Assembly (NCBI RefSeq): GCF_032102965.1 | Contig: NZ_CP134880.1 | Coordinates: 2,914,001-2,978,000, forward strand | Source: Demequina capsici | GTDB lineage: Bacteria; Actinomycetota; Actinomycetes; Actinomycetales; Demequinaceae | Direction of reading: 5' to 3' | DNA: 64,000 nt | Shown here: one piece after another, positions 23,795-33,394 of the stretch | Position numbering within the stretch: position 1 is the stretch's first letter | Layout: every line of letters starts with the position of its first letter | Notes under the pieces: model-generated | What the model was told of the DNA's origin: nothing | Seen by the model: the letters and a program-made list of their open reading frames with translations, nothing else | Databases searched by the model: none | Translations under genes and position numbers: made by a program

Positions 23795-25159
23795 CTACAT
23801 CTCCGGCGCCATGTCGGCGAAGTGCGCGTAGTCCTTCTTGAACGCCACCGCGATCGTGTCGGTGGGACCGGCACGATGCTTCGCGACGATGAAGTCGGCT
23901 TCGCCTGGGCGGTTGTCACGGTCGTACGCGTCCTCGCGGTGCAGCAGGATCACGATGTCCGCGTCCTGCTCGATGGCACCGGACTCGCGCATGTCGGACA
24001 GCATCGGCTTCTTGTCGCCACGCTGCTCAGATCCACGGTTCAGCTGCGAGATGGCGATCACCGGCACCTCGATCTCCTTGGCGAGCAGCTTGAGCGCACG
24101 GGAGAACTCCGAGACCTCCTGCTGACGAGACTCGACCTTGCGGCCCGAGCTCATCAGCTGCAGGTAGTCGAGCACCACGAGCCCTAGGTTGTGCTGCTGC
24201 TTGAGGCGCCGGCACTTCGCGCGGATCTCCATGAGCGTCATGTTCGGAGAGTCGTCGATGAACAGCGGTGCCGTGGACACGCGGGACGATGCCCTTGCAA
24301 GGCGGTCCCAGTCGCTCGGTCCCAGCGGACCCTTGTTGAGCTGGGTCAGCTTCACGTTGCCCTCGGAGGAGAGCATGCGCTTGGTGATCTCCTCCTTGCT
24401 CATCTCCAGCGAGAAGATGACGGAGGCGATGTTGTGGTGGATCGAGGCGGACCGGGCGATGTCCAGGCCGAGCGTCGACTTGCCGATCGCGGGTCGCGCG
24501 GCGATGACGATCATCTGACCGCCCTGGAGGCCGCCGGTGAGGTCGTCGAGGTCGCGGAACCCGGTCGGCACGCCCTTGAGGCTGCCGTCGTGCTTCGATG
24601 CCTGGTCGATCTGACCCAGGGTGGACTCGAGGATGTCGCCGATCGGCAGGTAGTCGTCGGAGTTGCGTCGCTCCGTGACGGCGAAGATCTCTGCCTGGGC
24701 GCCGTCGACGATCAGGTCGACCTCGCCTCCGTCGCCGTCGTACCCCATGTTGGCGATGCGGGTCCCCGCCTCCACCAGCCGACGAAGGATCGACTGCTCG
24801 CGGACCAGCCGCGCGTAGTAGCCGGCTGAGGCGGCGGAGGGCACGGTCGCGATCAAGGTGTGGAGGTACTCGGCGCCGCCGATCCGGGACAGCTGACCCG
24901 TGCGCTGGAGCTCTGCGCTCACGGTGAGCGCGTCGACGGGATCGCCGCCGTTGTAGAGCTTCGTGGCGACGTCGAAGATCAGCTCATGCGCAGGCTTGTA
25001 GAAGTCGTCGGCGCGGACGGTCTCGATGACGTCGGCCATCGCGTCCTTGGAGAGCAGCATCGCTCCCAGCACCGACTGCTCGGCCTCGAGGTTCTGCGGC
25101 GGCAGGCGGTCGAATGTGGTCGGTCCGTTGTACGACGACTCGAGCTCGTCGATGGACAT
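23795..25159 (-). CDS. dnaB: Replicative DNA helicase DnaB
   Basis: A 454-residue hexameric helicase that unwinds DNA at the replication fork. The N-terminal primase-binding domain starts LPPQNLEAEQSVLGAML; the RecA-like domain has Walker A ARPAIGKST near residue 220, Walker B region LVVLDYLQLMS, and the DnaB signature SQLNRGSEQR followed by LSDMRESGAIEQDADI. No intein is present. ATG 25159 follows GGAGAGGGAG. It lies downstream of the rpsF-ssb-rpsR-rplI operon as in many actinobacteria, but a terminator and 580 bp separate them, so it has its own promoter. Confidence 0.97.
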   Translation of the reverse strand: MSIDELESSYNGPTTFDRLPPQNLEAEQSVLGAMLLSKDAMADVIETVRADDFYKPAHELIFDVATKLYNGGDPVDALTVSAELQRTGQLSRIGGAEYLHTLIATVPSAASAGYYARLVREQSILRRLVEAGTRIANMGYDGDGGEVDLIVDGAQAEIFAVTERRNSDDYLPIGDILESTLGQIDQASKHDGSLKGVPTGFRDLDDLTGGLQGGQMIVIAARPAIGKSTLGLDIARSASIHHNIASVIFSLEMSKEEITKRMLSSEGNVKLTQLNKGPLGPSDWDRLARASSRVSTAPLFIDDSPNMTLMEIRAKCRRLKQQHNLGLVVLDYLQLMSSGRKVESRQQEVSEFSRALKLLAKEIEVPVIAISQLNRGSEQRGDKKPMLSDMRESGAIEQDADIVILLHREDAYDRDNRPGEADFIVAKHRAGPTDTIAVAFKKDYAHFADMAPEM

Positions 25160-25305
25160 ACGGGACTCCCTCTCCTGCGTCGGCCTTGCTGCACGGGCGT
25201 CCGGCTGGACGACACGTTCCCACCCTCTCGCGCAGGTCTGACAACGGACGTTAGGCGTGGCGCGCGTCGATATCAAACCGGTCGATGCCGCGTCGACCCG
25301 ACGTC

Positions 25306-25381
25306 GGTGGAGAACCTGGGAGGAACCTGGGGATCCCGTGGAGAACGGTGTGTGGGAGAACCCGTGGACACATGGGGATAA
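25306..25381. promoter_or_regulatory. Cluster of DnaA-box-like 9-mers upstream of dnaB
   Basis: Five 9-mers in one orientation resemble the DnaA box TGTGGAYAA: GGTGGAGAA at 25306, CGTGGAGAA at 25337, GTGGGAGAA at 25352, CGTGGACAC at 25363 and TGGGGATAA at 25373. The best matches 8 of 9 positions. They lie about 150-220 bp before the dnaB start and could mediate DnaA control of dnaB. The remaining sequence of the 25160-25741 gap shows no gene. Confidence 0.45.
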
Positions 25382-25650
25382 CGCTGTGAGTTCTGACACA
25401 CCAGCCGCTCAATTGCGTTATCTACCAGCCATGTTGGGGCAATCAACATTGTGGAGAAAGCGGTGGGAAAAGTCGTCGGCGTGTCGCGCACCGGCGTGTC
25501 GCGGCGCGCCGTGCCATGTTCGCGCAAGCCCCCGAAGGACGTCCGATTCACCCCGATTTCCGCCCTTGACAACGTACACCGGAAGCGCCCGCCTCGCAGG
25601 TCGCGGACGGCGTCGCGACGACCCCGTGGACATCGAGCCGCAGACGCACG

Positions 25651-25680
25651 AAGGCCCGGCTCCTGGAGGAGCCGGGCCTT
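25651..25680 (-). terminator. Terminator of the rpsF-ssb-rpsR-rplI operon
   Basis: A perfect 13-bp stem (AAGGCCCGGCTCC and its complement) with a four-base loop lies 62 bp after the rplI stop. No U-tract is present. Confidence 0.7.
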
Positions 25681-25741
25681 CATGAGCGGACCGGAGTCCG
25701 CAGGATCGTCAGCGCCCCGGGAACCGGGGGCCGGGATCGCG

Positions 25742-26188
25742 CTACTTCGCGGCGACGACCTTGACGGCGACGGTCGCGGAGACCTCGTCGTGCAGGGACA
25801 CCGAGACGGTGTACTCGCCGAGCGCCTTGATCGGCTGAGCGACGTGGATGCGACGCTTGTCGACCTTGGCGCGGTCGCCGATGGCGGCCGCGATGTCGGC
25901 AGGGGTCACCGCGCCGAAGAGACGACCGGACTCGCCGGCCTTCGCCTCGACGACGACCTCGTTCGCCTGGAGAGCGTCACGAGCGGCCTGAGCGCCCTCG
26001 ATGCTCTCGATCTCCTTGGCGCGACGCGCCTTGCGCAGACCGTCGATCTGCTTCTCGGCACCAGCCGACCACGGGGTGGCCAGCTTGCGGGGCACGAGGT
26101 AGTTGCGGGCGTAGCCGTCCTTGACGTCGACGACGTCGCCGGCGATGCCGAGACCGTGGACCTCGTGGGTGAGGATCACCTTAGCCAT
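25742..26188 (-). CDS. rplI: 50S ribosomal protein L9
   Basis: A 148-residue ribosomal protein. The N-terminal domain begins MAKVILTHEVHGLG and contains GDVVDVKDGYARNYLVPR, the L9 signature; a long connecting helix and a C-terminal domain follow. It binds 23S rRNA near the L1 stalk. It is the last gene of the rpsF-ssb-rpsR-rplI operon and starts 13 bp after rpsR. Confidence 0.97.
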   Translation of the reverse strand: MAKVILTHEVHGLGIAGDVVDVKDGYARNYLVPRKLATPWSAGAEKQIDGLRKARRAKEIESIEGAQAARDALQANEVVVEAKAGESGRLFGAVTPADIAAAIGDRAKVDKRRIHVAQPIKALGEYTVSVSLHDEVSATVAVKVVAAK

Positions 26189-26201
26189 GAGAGCCCTCCG
26201 A

Positions 26202-26438
26202 TCAGCGGCCGGAGCCGGCGTAGGGAAGCAGGGCCATCTCGCGCGCCACCTTGATGGCACGGGCGATCTCGCGCTGCTCCTGGACGGAGACACCGGTCAC
26301 GCGACGCGAGCGGATCTTGCCGCGGTCGGAGATGAACTTGCGCAGCAGCGCGGTGTCCTTGTAGTCGATCTTCTGAACCTTGGCCGCCTTGAGGGGATTG
26401 ACCTTCTTGCGCGGCTTGCGGATGTCGTTCTTAGCCAT
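26202..26438 (-). CDS. rpsR: 30S ribosomal protein S18
   Basis: A 78-residue protein containing the S18 core [20 protein letters not shown] and the C-terminal MALLPYAG. The N-terminus has no CxxC zinc pair ([12 protein letters not shown]...), so this is a Cys-free, zinc-independent paralogue type. Actinobacteria often carry a second S18 of this or the zinc type elsewhere. It lies 19 bp after ssb. Confidence 0.96.
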   Translation of the reverse strand: MAKNDIRKPRKKVNPLKAAKVQKIDYKDTALLRKFISDRGKIRSRRVTGVSVQEQREIARAIKVAREMALLPYAGSGR

Positions 26439-26457
26439 ATCTCTTGTTCCTGGGTGT

Positions 26458-26940
26458 TTAGAAGGGGGGCTCGTCCGACGCCGGGGCCGTGGCCCACGGG
26501 TCGTTGTCAGAACCGCCGGCCGGAGCGGAGTAGCCGCCACCGCCACCCGAGAAGCCGCCGCCACCGTTGCCGCCGCCACGCTGCGTACGCGTCACCTTGG
26601 CGGTGGCGTAACGGAGCGAGGGTCCGACCTCGTCGACCTGGATCTCGTTGACGGTGCGCTTCTCGCCATTGGCCTCCCACGAGCGCGACACCAGGCGGCC
26701 CGTCACGATGACGCGCATGCCCTTCGTCAGCGACTCGGCCACGTTCTCCGCGGCCTCGCGCCACAGGGAGCAGCGCATGAACAGGGTCTCCCCGTCCTTC
26801 CACTCGTTCGTCTGACGTTCGAACGTACGAGGGGTAGATGCCACCGTGAAGTTGACCACCGCGGCGCCGGACTGGATGAATCGCAGCTCGGGGTCGCCGG
26901 TGAGGTTTCCGATCACGGTGATCTGGGTCTCGCCTGCCAT
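26458..26940 (-). CDS. ssb: Single-stranded DNA-binding protein
   Basis: A 160-residue SSB. The OB-fold covers residues 1 to about 110 ([15 protein letters not shown], then [20 protein letters not shown]). A Gly-rich linker of repeated GGGG leads to the acidic tip SDEPPF, which recruits replication and repair proteins. It sits between rpsF and rpsR in the conserved operon. Confidence 0.97.
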   Translation of the reverse strand: MAGETQITVIGNLTGDPELRFIQSGAAVVNFTVASTPRTFERQTNEWKDGETLFMRCSLWREAAENVAESLTKGMRVIVTGRLVSRSWEANGEKRTVNEIQVDEVGPSLRYATAKVTRTQRGGGNGGGGFSGGGGGYSAPAGGSDNDPWATAPASDEPPF

Positions 26941-27000
26941 GTATGGCTCCCTACGGGTCGCTAGCTGTGGGTGAGGGTTACTGACGCAAGCCCGGTCGCC

Positions 27001-27291
27001 TTACTTGGCGTCCGGGCGGAGCAGCTTCAGGCGCAGGACGGTCTCGTTGAGGCCGAGCTGACGCTCGAGCTCCTTGGCCGTCGCGGACTCCGCGGTGAAG
27101 TCGATCACCGCGTAGATGCCGTCGCTCTTCTTCTTGATGGGGTACGCAAGGCGGCGGCGGCCCCACACGTCGAGCTTGTCGATCGTGCCGTTGTCGCCGG
27201 TGATCACGCCGAGGTACTTCTCGAGCGACGGGGTGACCGTACGCTCATCCACCTCAGGGTCGAGGATGACCATCATCTCGTAATGACGCAT
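27001..27291 (-). CDS. rpsF: 30S ribosomal protein S6
   Basis: A 96-residue protein beginning [19 protein letters not shown], with the [20 protein letters not shown] core of S6, the partner of S18 in the 30S platform. GGAGGTGGG precedes the ATG. It is the first gene of the operon; its promoter lies in the 228-bp space shared with the divergent femX-like gene. Confidence 0.97.
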   Translation of the reverse strand: MRHYEMMVILDPEVDERTVTPSLEKYLGVITGDNGTIDKLDVWGRRRLAYPIKKKSDGIYAVIDFTAESATAKELERQLGLNETVLRLKLLRPDAK

Positions 27292-27507
27292 CGAAATACC
27301 CACCTCCTCTGGACTCATGCGGCCACGGACGTTCCGTGGCAGGAGGGCTGATGCTCCGCGGAGCGCGGCGCCGGGTGACGGCGCGCAACCACGAGGAACA
27401 AGGGTACGGCATCGCGCCGGTGCTCGCCAGGCGCCCTGGGGAGGCGAAGCCGCCCGCGCGGTCCACAGGTCCGCAGGCCCGACGCCGTCCGGCTGGAACG
27501 GTCCCGT

Positions 27508-27513
27508 TACGCT
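27508..27513 (+). promoter_or_regulatory. Probable -10 element (TACGCT) of a leaderless transcript
   Basis: TACGCT lies six nucleotides before the GTG at 27520. The identical hexamer at the identical distance precedes the MFS gene at 38617. Confidence 0.45.
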
Positions 27514-27519
27514 GGTGGG

Positions 27520-28563
27520 GTGAACGCCTCCGCAGACGCCCTCAGCGTCGCCCAGGTCCCCGACGATCGCTTCCTCGAGCTGGCGCGCGGCGCGCACCAT
27601 CCGGTCCCGATCGAGCAGTCGCCTTCGTGGGATCCGTACGATGCCGCCGTCCCTGGTCGCGCCCCGTGGCGACGGCTGCTGGTCTCCGTGGGCGGTGCGC
27701 CCGTCGCCCTGATCGCCTTCAGCGCGTTCGACGGTCGTGGCTTCCGGTACCTGTGGGCCAAGCACGGTCCGATCTGGCTGGCCGAGCAGAGCCCCGAACG
27801 GGAGCGCTCCGTGCGGGAGGCGCTGGTGCGATACGTCAGGGCCGAGGCGCCCTGGGCGGTCTTCCTGCGCCTTCACGCCAAGCATGCCGCGCCTGACCTG
27901 CGAGAGCTCCTGCAGACGGTGACGTACGACCACACGGTGGTGGTGGACCTCACCCGGGACGAGGACGCCATCATGCAGTCCTTCTCCAAGCGGGGCCGCT
28001 ACAAGACGCGCAGAACCCTCAAGGACGAGGCGATGACGGTGACCGAGGAGACGGGTGTCACCGACGAGCAGTTCGCGGAGCTGTACGCGATCTACCGGGA
28101 GACCGCCTCGCGTGACGGGTTCGGGATCTTCGACGCCGACGTCTACCTCACGATGCTGCGCTCGCTCGGCGAGCACGTGCGGCTCTTCGTGGCGCGCCGG
28201 CACGACACCGGCGAGGACGGCGCGCTGACGCCCGGTCGCGCGGTGTCGTGGGTCATCTCCACCGTCTACGACCACGCGGGGGTCGACGTCTACGCTGCCG
28301 GGAACCACGAGGCACGGCAGACCGACGCGGCGCTTCGCCTCAAGTGGCACATCCTCACGACGCTCAAGGCCGAGGGCGTCACGCAGTACGACCTCATGGG
28401 CGTGGGCTCGGAGCGAGCGCCTCAGCTCATGGGCGTGCGCGAGTTCAAGCAACAGCTCGGAGAGATCGTCGAGGTCGACGGCGCATGGGACCTGCCGGTC
28501 AAGGGCCCGCGGTATGCCGGGCTCGCGTTCGCGCTCCGGCTGAAGCGCGCGCTGCGTCGATGA
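27520..28563 (+). CDS. FemX/FemAB-like peptidoglycan bridge aminoacyltransferase
   Basis: A 347-residue protein with two GNAT-like halves typical of the Fem family, which add amino acids from aminoacyl-tRNA to the lipid II stem peptide. Recognisable parts are [27 protein letters not shown] near the middle and the C-terminal [23 protein letters not shown], which matches the family pattern around GVxEFKxxFG. Its convergent neighbour is a peptidoglycan-synthesising PBP. The added residue cannot be told. Start GTG, probably leaderless. Confidence 0.85.
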   Translation: MNASADALSVAQVPDDRFLELARGAHHPVPIEQSPSWDPYDAAVPGRAPWRRLLVSVGGAPVALIAFSAFDGRGFRYLWAKHGPIWLAEQSPERERSVREALVRYVRAEAPWAVFLRLHAKHAAPDLRELLQTVTYDHTVVVDLTRDEDAIMQSFSKRGRYKTRRTLKDEAMTVTEETGVTDEQFAELYAIYRETASRDGFGIFDADVYLTMLRSLGEHVRLFVARRHDTGEDGALTPGRAVSWVISTVYDHAGVDVYAAGNHEARQTDAALRLKWHILTTLKAEGVTQYDLMGVGSERAPQLMGVREFKQQLGEIVEVDGAWDLPVKGPRYAGLAFALRLKRALRR

Positions 28564-28572
28564 CGCGACGCT

Positions 28573-28621
28573 GACGCACGAGGGGCGGCTCCGCAGTGCG
28601 CGGGGCCGCCCCTCGTGCGTC
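28573..28621. terminator. Strong bidirectional terminator hairpin
   Basis: A perfect 17-bp stem (GACGCACGAGGGGCGGC and its complement) separates the convergent femX-like and PBP genes, ending 8 bp before the PBP stop codon. It would work for both directions. Confidence 0.75.
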
Positions 28622-28628
28622 AGCGAGG

Positions 28629-30899
28629 CTAGGGAGCGGTGATCGTCTTTCCAGCCGCGCCTGCGGCGGCGGCCGCGGGCGCGGTCGTGGTCTGGCTCGG
28701 CGAGGGCGACGGCGCGGTCGTCGTCTTGGTCGGCGCCGGTGTCGGTGCGGTCGTCGTGTCGCTGGGCGAGGGCTCCGGTGCGGTGGTCGTCACCTCGGGC
28801 GTCGGCGTCGCCGACGGGGTGGGTGAGGCCGTCGGCTCCAGGAGCCGGTCGGTGCCCACGTTGGCGCGCGCGGGGAATGCCTCGGCCGGGTACTCGTCGA
28901 GGATGGGGCCCATCATGGCGGTCCAGATGTCGCACGGCACCGTGGAGCCGGTGATCTGCTTGTAGCCGCCGAACGTGTCGATCTGCTCGACCGAGCCGTC
29001 GTCACCGACCTGGTAGAGCGCGACGGCGCCGACGATCTGGGGCGTGAAGCCGATGAACCACGCCGACTTGTTGTCGTTCGAGGTTCCCGTCTTTCCTGCG
29101 ATGTCACGACCGAGCGAGCTGGCGGTCTTGCCGGAGCCGTACTTGACCACCTGCTGCATCGCGTAGGTGGTGTCGGCGATGACGTTGGCGTCGAAGACCC
29201 GGTTCTGCACGACCTCGTGCTGGTAGACGGGGGCGCCCGTCGCGTCGTTCACGGTCTCCACCATGTACGCCTCGGTGCGCACCCCGCCGGAGGCGATGGT
29301 CGCGTAGGCGTTGGCCATGTCGATCGGGTGCGGGGCTGCCGCGCCGAGCACGATCGAAGGGTTGGCGTTGAGGTCGGTGGTGTCCGCGGGCACGCCTGCG
29401 GTGATGGCCGTGTTCATCACGTTCTCGGGGCCTACGTCGTTCGTGAGCTGCACGAAGGCGGTGTTGACCGAGTTCTGCGTGGCCTTGACGAGGTCGATGA
29501 CGCCGTAGCTGACGCCGCCGAAGTTGCGGACCGGGTTGTCGTAGCCGTCGAGCGTCATGTTGTTGTTCGCCAGGTACTGGGTGCCGAGGCCGATCCCCTG
29601 CGAGAGCGCGGTGATGAGCGCGAACGGCTTGAAGGTCGATCCCGCCTGTGCGATGTCCTGGGTCACGGCGTTGCGCTGGATCGTGAGGTAGTCGGCGCCC
29701 CCGTACATCGACGTGATGGCTCCGGTATCCGCCGCGACCGTGACGGCCGCCACCCGAAGGTGGTCCGAGTGGTCGGAAGGCATGGCCGCGACGGCGGCCT
29801 CGACGGAGTCCTGGTCGGTCTTGTTGATCGTGGTGATGATCGACAGCCCGGAGGTCTCGATCTCCTCCTGCGTGTAGAGCCCGGTGGCGATCACCTCGTC
29901 GAGCGCCTCCCGGATCAGGTATCCCGTGGGTCCCGCGTACACGTTGTCGTTCGTGTACTCGATGACGTCAGGGAACACCTGCGCGTCCCGCTCCTCCTGG
30001 GAGAGCGCGCCCGTGGCCACCATCGCGTCGAGCACGTGGTTCCAGCGCTCCTCCGCCTTGGTCGCGTTGTTGCGCGGGTCCCACGCGGACGGCGCGGGGA
30101 CGATGCCGACGAGCATCGCCGACTCCGACACCGTGAGATCGGCGGCATCCTTGCCGTAGTACGCCTGCGCGGCAGCCTGGATCCCGTACGCGCCGCGGCC
30201 GAAGTAGATGGTGTTGAGGTAGTTGGCGAGCACCTCCGACTTGGACTGCTCCTGGCTCACCTTGAGAGCCATGAGCGCCTCCTCGATCTTGCCGGGGATG
30301 TCGGTGACGGTCTTGCCCGAGTAGTAGCGCTCGACATACTGCTGGGTGATCGTGGATCCACCCTGCTTCTCACCCTTGATGACCGTCTTGTAGAGCGCGC
30401 GGGCAGTGCCCATGAGGTCGACGCCCTTGTTGGTCCAGAACGTGCGGTCCTCGGAGGCGACGATCGCGTCCTTGATGGACTGCGGCATCTCCTCGTAGGT
30501 GATGATCTCGCGGTTCGCCTGACCCAGGGCGCCCATGGGGGTGACACCGTCGGAGTAGTACACCGTGGACGACTGGAAGAGCGCGAACTGGTCGGGCTGG
30601 GGCACCGTGAGGCTCTGATACTTGACGAAGAGCCCGATCGCCGCGGCGGTGAACAGCACCAGACCGGTGACGACGACGCCGATGCCGATGCGCTTGCCCC
30701 AGACCTTCCAGGGCGCCTTCGGCGGCTTGCCGTCGCCGGACCCCTTGCCTGCGCCCTTGGTGCTCACGGATGCCGACGACGCGCCGGTGGACGCCCTGGT
30801 CACGCCGGTCGTCTGGCGCGTGGGGCGCGGCCCAGCGGCCTGACCGGCGGAGGTCGGGCGGACGGACTGCCGACGAGGGGCCTTCGGATCATCGCTCAC
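28629..30899 (-). CDS. Class A penicillin-binding protein (bifunctional transglycosylase/transpeptidase)
   Basis: A 756-residue wall synthase. A Thr/Lys-rich cytoplasmic tail and one membrane helix (about 71-92) precede the GT51 domain (EDRTFW, catalytic Glu150; GGSTITQQ at 180-187). The transpeptidase motifs are STFK at 421-424, SVN at 475-477 and KTGT at 601-604. The C-terminus is a Pro/Thr tail with four TTTAP units, likely a flexible wall-spanning segment. The position between padR-ino1 and the rpsF operon matches mycobacterial ponA1. It lacks a PASTA domain. Confidence 0.95.
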   Translation of the reverse strand: MSDDPKAPRRQSVRPTSAGQAAGPRPTRQTTGVTRASTGASSASVSTKGAGKGSGDGKPPKAPWKVWGKRIGIGVVVTGLVLFTAAAIGLFVKYQSLTVPQPDQFALFQSSTVYYSDGVTPMGALGQANREIITYEEMPQSIKDAIVASEDRTFWTNKGVDLMGTARALYKTVIKGEKQGGSTITQQYVERYYSGKTVTDIPGKIEEALMALKVSQEQSKSEVLANYLNTIYFGRGAYGIQAAAQAYYGKDAADLTVSESAMLVGIVPAPSAWDPRNNATKAEERWNHVLDAMVATGALSQEERDAQVFPDVIEYTNDNVYAGPTGYLIREALDEVIATGLYTQEEIETSGLSIITTINKTDQDSVEAAVAAMPSDHSDHLRVAAVTVAADTGAITSMYGGADYLTIQRNAVTQDIAQAGSTFKPFALITALSQGIGLGTQYLANNNMTLDGYDNPVRNFGGVSYGVIDLVKATQNSVNTAFVQLTNDVGPENVMNTAITAGVPADTTDLNANPSIVLGAAAPHPIDMANAYATIASGGVRTEAYMVETVNDATGAPVYQHEVVQNRVFDANVIADTTYAMQQVVKYGSGKTASSLGRDIAGKTGTSNDNKSAWFIGFTPQIVGAVALYQVGDDGSVEQIDTFGGYKQITGSTVPCDIWTAMMGPILDEYPAEAFPARANVGTDRLLEPTASPTPSATPTPEVTTTAPEPSPSDTTTAPTPAPTKTTTAPSPSPSQTTTAPAAAAAGAAGKTITAP

Positions 30900-30957
30900 G
30901 GAGTCAGTCTACGAACGGGGCGCCGCACAGGTTCCCGTACTCACAGGCGTGGCGAGG

Positions 30958-30986
30958 TTGCGCGCGATGTATCGATGCGATACAAC
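30958..30986 (+). promoter_or_regulatory. padR promoter
   Basis: TTGCGC at 30958-30963 and TACAAC at 30981-30986 are separated by 17 bp, giving a plausible sigma-A promoter. The -10 box lies inside the left palindrome of the padR operator region. Confidence 0.5.
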
Positions 30987-31018
30987 TTGGTGCTACATAT
31001 CGCGTCGATACATCGCGC
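30962..31018. promoter_or_regulatory. PadR operator region: paired palindromes in a 21-bp inverted repeat
   Basis: Two 17-bp palindromes, TGTATCGATGCGATACA at 30968-30984 and CATATCGCGTCGATACA at 30996-31012, are arranged so that the whole region forms 21-bp inverted arms (30962-30982 and 30998-31018) with one mismatch and a 15-bp spacer. The first overlaps the promoter, the second the 5' leader. TGTA/TACA-type dyads are typical of PadR proteins. Confidence 0.65.
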
Positions 31019-31072
31019 CGCCTGCACTGGGGCGAACGCGGCTCGACCGCCCGAGCACCGAGAAGGAGAACG

Positions 31073-31660
31073 ATGGCCAAGACCGACGTGCTCACCCTCG
31101 GCATCCTCGGGATGCTCGCGGAGCAGCCGCTTCACGGCTACCAGATCCGCAAGCGGCTCGGCTCGCAGCTGGGCCCGTTCCGCGCCCTCAGCTACGGATC
31201 GCTGTACCCGGCCCTCAAGCGCATGCTCGAGTCCGGGCTCATCGAGAACGTCGGCGAGGACGACGCGGTCGCCACGGGGTCGCGTCGGTCGCGCATCGCC
31301 TACGCCCTCACGACCCAGGGCCGCGCCCGCTTCGAGGACGAGCTCGCGTCGGCCGGCGCCCACGCCTACGACGACGACTCCTTCGACCTGCGCTTCTCGC
31401 TGTTCGGCCAGACCGACTCGGCGACCCGGCTCAGGATTCTCGAGGGCCGCCGCATGCGGCTCTCCGAACGGCTCGAGGAGCTCCAGGAGATGCGCCGCCG
31501 GCAGCGCGAGCGTGCCGACGCCTACACCTCCGAGCTGCACCGCCATGGACTCGAGCGCGTCGAGCGCGAGGTCGAATGGCTGGACCAGCTCATCGAGAAC
31601 GAACGTTCCGCCACGCGCGGAGAAGAGAACGGATCCGCCGCGTCAGCGGGGGACGACTGA
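31073..31660 (+). CDS. PadR family transcriptional regulator
   Basis: A 195-residue repressor with an N-terminal winged helix ([23 protein letters not shown] ... [19 protein letters not shown]) and a C-terminal coiled-coil dimerisation helix of about 60 residues ending in [14 protein letters not shown]. It lies 13 bp upstream of ino1 in the same orientation, an arrangement conserved in actinobacteria. The paired palindromes in its promoter suggest autorepression, and with it control of inositol synthesis. AGAAGGAG precedes ATG. Ligand unknown. Confidence 0.92.
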   Translation: MAKTDVLTLGILGMLAEQPLHGYQIRKRLGSQLGPFRALSYGSLYPALKRMLESGLIENVGEDDAVATGSRRSRIAYALTTQGRARFEDELASAGAHAYDDDSFDLRFSLFGQTDSATRLRILEGRRMRLSERLEELQEMRRRQRERADAYTSELHRHGLERVEREVEWLDQLIENERSATRGEENGSAASAGDD

Positions 31661-31673
31661 AAGGGAAGAACCA

Positions 31674-32768
31674 ATGGCGAAGCTCAAGGTTGCCATCGTC
31701 GGCGTCGGCAACTGCGCCACGTCGCTGATCCAGGGAGTCGAGTTCTACAAGAACACGCCTGCCGATGAGAAGGTCCCCGGCCTCATGCACGTCCAGCTCG
31801 GCGACTACCACGTCTCCGACATCGAGTTCGTGGCGGCGTTCGACGTCGACTCGCTCAAGGTGGGCAAGGAGCTCATCGAGGCGACGAACTCGTCCGAGAA
31901 CAACACCATCAAGATCTGCGAGGTCCCCAAGACGGACATCCAGGTCTCGCGTGGCGTCACGCTCGACGGCCTCGGCGAGTACTACCGGGCGACGATCGTC
32001 GAGTCGGACGACGCTCCCGTCGACGTGGTCCAGGTCCTCAAGGACTCCGAGGCCGACGTGCTCGTGTGCTACCTGCCCGTGGGCTCCGAGGAGGCCGCCA
32101 AGTACTACGCGCAGTGCGCGATCGACGCGGGCGTGGCGTTCGTCAACGCCCTGCCCGTCTTCATCGCGTCCGACCCGGAGTGGGCGCAGAAGTTCACCGA
32201 CGCCGGCGTCCCGATCGTCGGCGACGACATCAAGTCGCAGGTGGGCGCCACCATCACGCACCGCGTGATCGCGAAGCTGTTCGAGGACCGCGGCGTCCGT
32301 CTGGACCGCACCTACCAGCTCAACGTCGGCGGCAACATGGACTTCAAGAACATGCTGGAGCGCCGTCGTCTCGAGTCGAAGAAGGTCTCGAAGACGCAGG
32401 CCGTCACCTCGAACCTTCACGACAGCCCGATCGCAGGCAAGAAGTACGACCGCAACGTGCACATCGGCCCGTCGGACTACGTCGAGTGGCTCGACGACCG
32501 CAAGTGGGCGTACGTGCGCCTCGAGGGCTCGGCCTTCGGCGAGGTGCCCCTGAACCTGGAGTACAAGCTCGAGGTCTGGGACTCCCCCAACTCGGCCGGC
32601 GTCATCATCGACGCGGTCCGCGCCGCGAAGATCGCGAAGGACCGCGGCATCGGCGGCCCGATCACCTCGGCGTCGACCTACTTCATGAAGTCCCCGCCCA
32701 TCCAGATGGAGGACACCGAGGGCCGCGCCGCGCTCGAGGCGTTCGTCCGCGGCGACGTGGAGCGCTAG
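31674..32768 (+). CDS. ino1: Inositol-3-phosphate synthase
   Basis: A 364-residue enzyme that converts glucose-6-phosphate to 1D-myo-inositol-3-phosphate using NAD, the first step toward phosphatidylinositol and mycothiol. The NAD loop is [14 protein letters not shown] at about residues 8-21; conserved stretches are [26 protein letters not shown] and [20 protein letters not shown]. It is 13 bp after padR and is followed by a clear terminator, so padR-ino1 form a bicistronic unit. Confidence 0.97.
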   Translation: MAKLKVAIVGVGNCATSLIQGVEFYKNTPADEKVPGLMHVQLGDYHVSDIEFVAAFDVDSLKVGKELIEATNSSENNTIKICEVPKTDIQVSRGVTLDGLGEYYRATIVESDDAPVDVVQVLKDSEADVLVCYLPVGSEEAAKYYAQCAIDAGVAFVNALPVFIASDPEWAQKFTDAGVPIVGDDIKSQVGATITHRVIAKLFEDRGVRLDRTYQLNVGGNMDFKNMLERRRLESKKVSKTQAVTSNLHDSPIAGKKYDRNVHIGPSDYVEWLDDRKWAYVRLEGSAFGEVPLNLEYKLEVWDSPNSAGVIIDAVRAAKIAKDRGIGGPITSASTYFMKSPPIQMEDTEGRAALEAFVRGDVER

Positions 32769-32810
32769 GCAGCATCCGTCAGCGGCGCGCGCCGCGCGGC
32801 CCTGACGGCA

Positions 32811-32846
32811 CGAAGGCCGGGATCCCGTGAGGGGTCCCGGCCTTCG
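32811..32846 (+). terminator. Terminator of padR-ino1
   Basis: A 16-bp stem (CGAAGGCCGGGATCCC against GGGGTCCCGGCCTTCG, one mismatch) with a four-base loop lies 42 bp after the ino1 stop. Confidence 0.72.
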
Positions 32847-32922
32847 TCGCATTCAGCGGGGTCTCGGCGGACGTGCAAGCTCGCCGTCCGCTCGCATGCA
32901 CCGCCGCCGGGCGAGGGCTCGA

Positions 32923-33291
32923 TCAGCCCTTCGGATCCGGCCTGAACTGGTTGGGCCCGGGATTGCCAGGGATGAACGCGACGATGAACGTCAGCAGCGG
33001 CACGAACCAGCCGACGATCGACAGCGCGCCTCCCCAGCCGATGTCCTGGTAGCGCCGCCAGGCGAGCGCGAGCGAAGGGATCAGCACGAACAGCCCATAG
33101 ATGGCGATGATCGCGAGCAGGATCACGCCGACCGCGGTGAGGCTCGAGTCCGACATGCCGAGCGTGACCAGCAGGACGTAGAGCACGATCTCGATCAGCG
33201 CGTTCGTCAGCGCGAAGCTCCAGTACTAGGCCCGCCTGGAACGCCCGCTGAACTGCGCGTACTTGCTGAGCGCCGCCTTGTATCCGTCCAT
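32923..33291 (-). pseudogene. DUF805 membrane protein interrupted by an in-frame amber codon
   Basis: From ATG 33291, preceded by GGGGAGATCC, the frame reads MDGYKAALSKYAQFSGRSRRA, then a TAG at 33226-33228, then YWSFALTNALIEIVLYVLLV and on to a normal DUF805 end with four hydrophobic helices. In the family, and in the intact paralogue at 35731-36351 (RARRSEYWWWS), the residue at this point is Glu. A single GAG to TAG change explains it. Either the gene is dead, or translation restarts downstream, or the base is a sequencing error. About 122 residues if read through. Confidence 0.75.
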
Positions 33292-33394
33292 GGATCTCCC
33301 CTTCCGGCGCCGTCACGGTGGCGGGCCTGACCCGACGCTAGCGGCACGACCCGCCGTGCGCGCGGCGAGGCGACGTGGGGGCGCCCGCCGCGCG

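Noticed and set aside
25273..25683. 136-codon minus-strand open frame between dnaB and rplI
   Set aside because: Overlaps the rplI terminator and the DnaA-like repeats; Arg/Thr-rich, no family, no ribosome binding site.
30941..31546. Minus-strand open frame opposite padR
   Set aside because: PadR has clear winged-helix motifs, a ribosome binding site and conserved context; the opposite frame has none.
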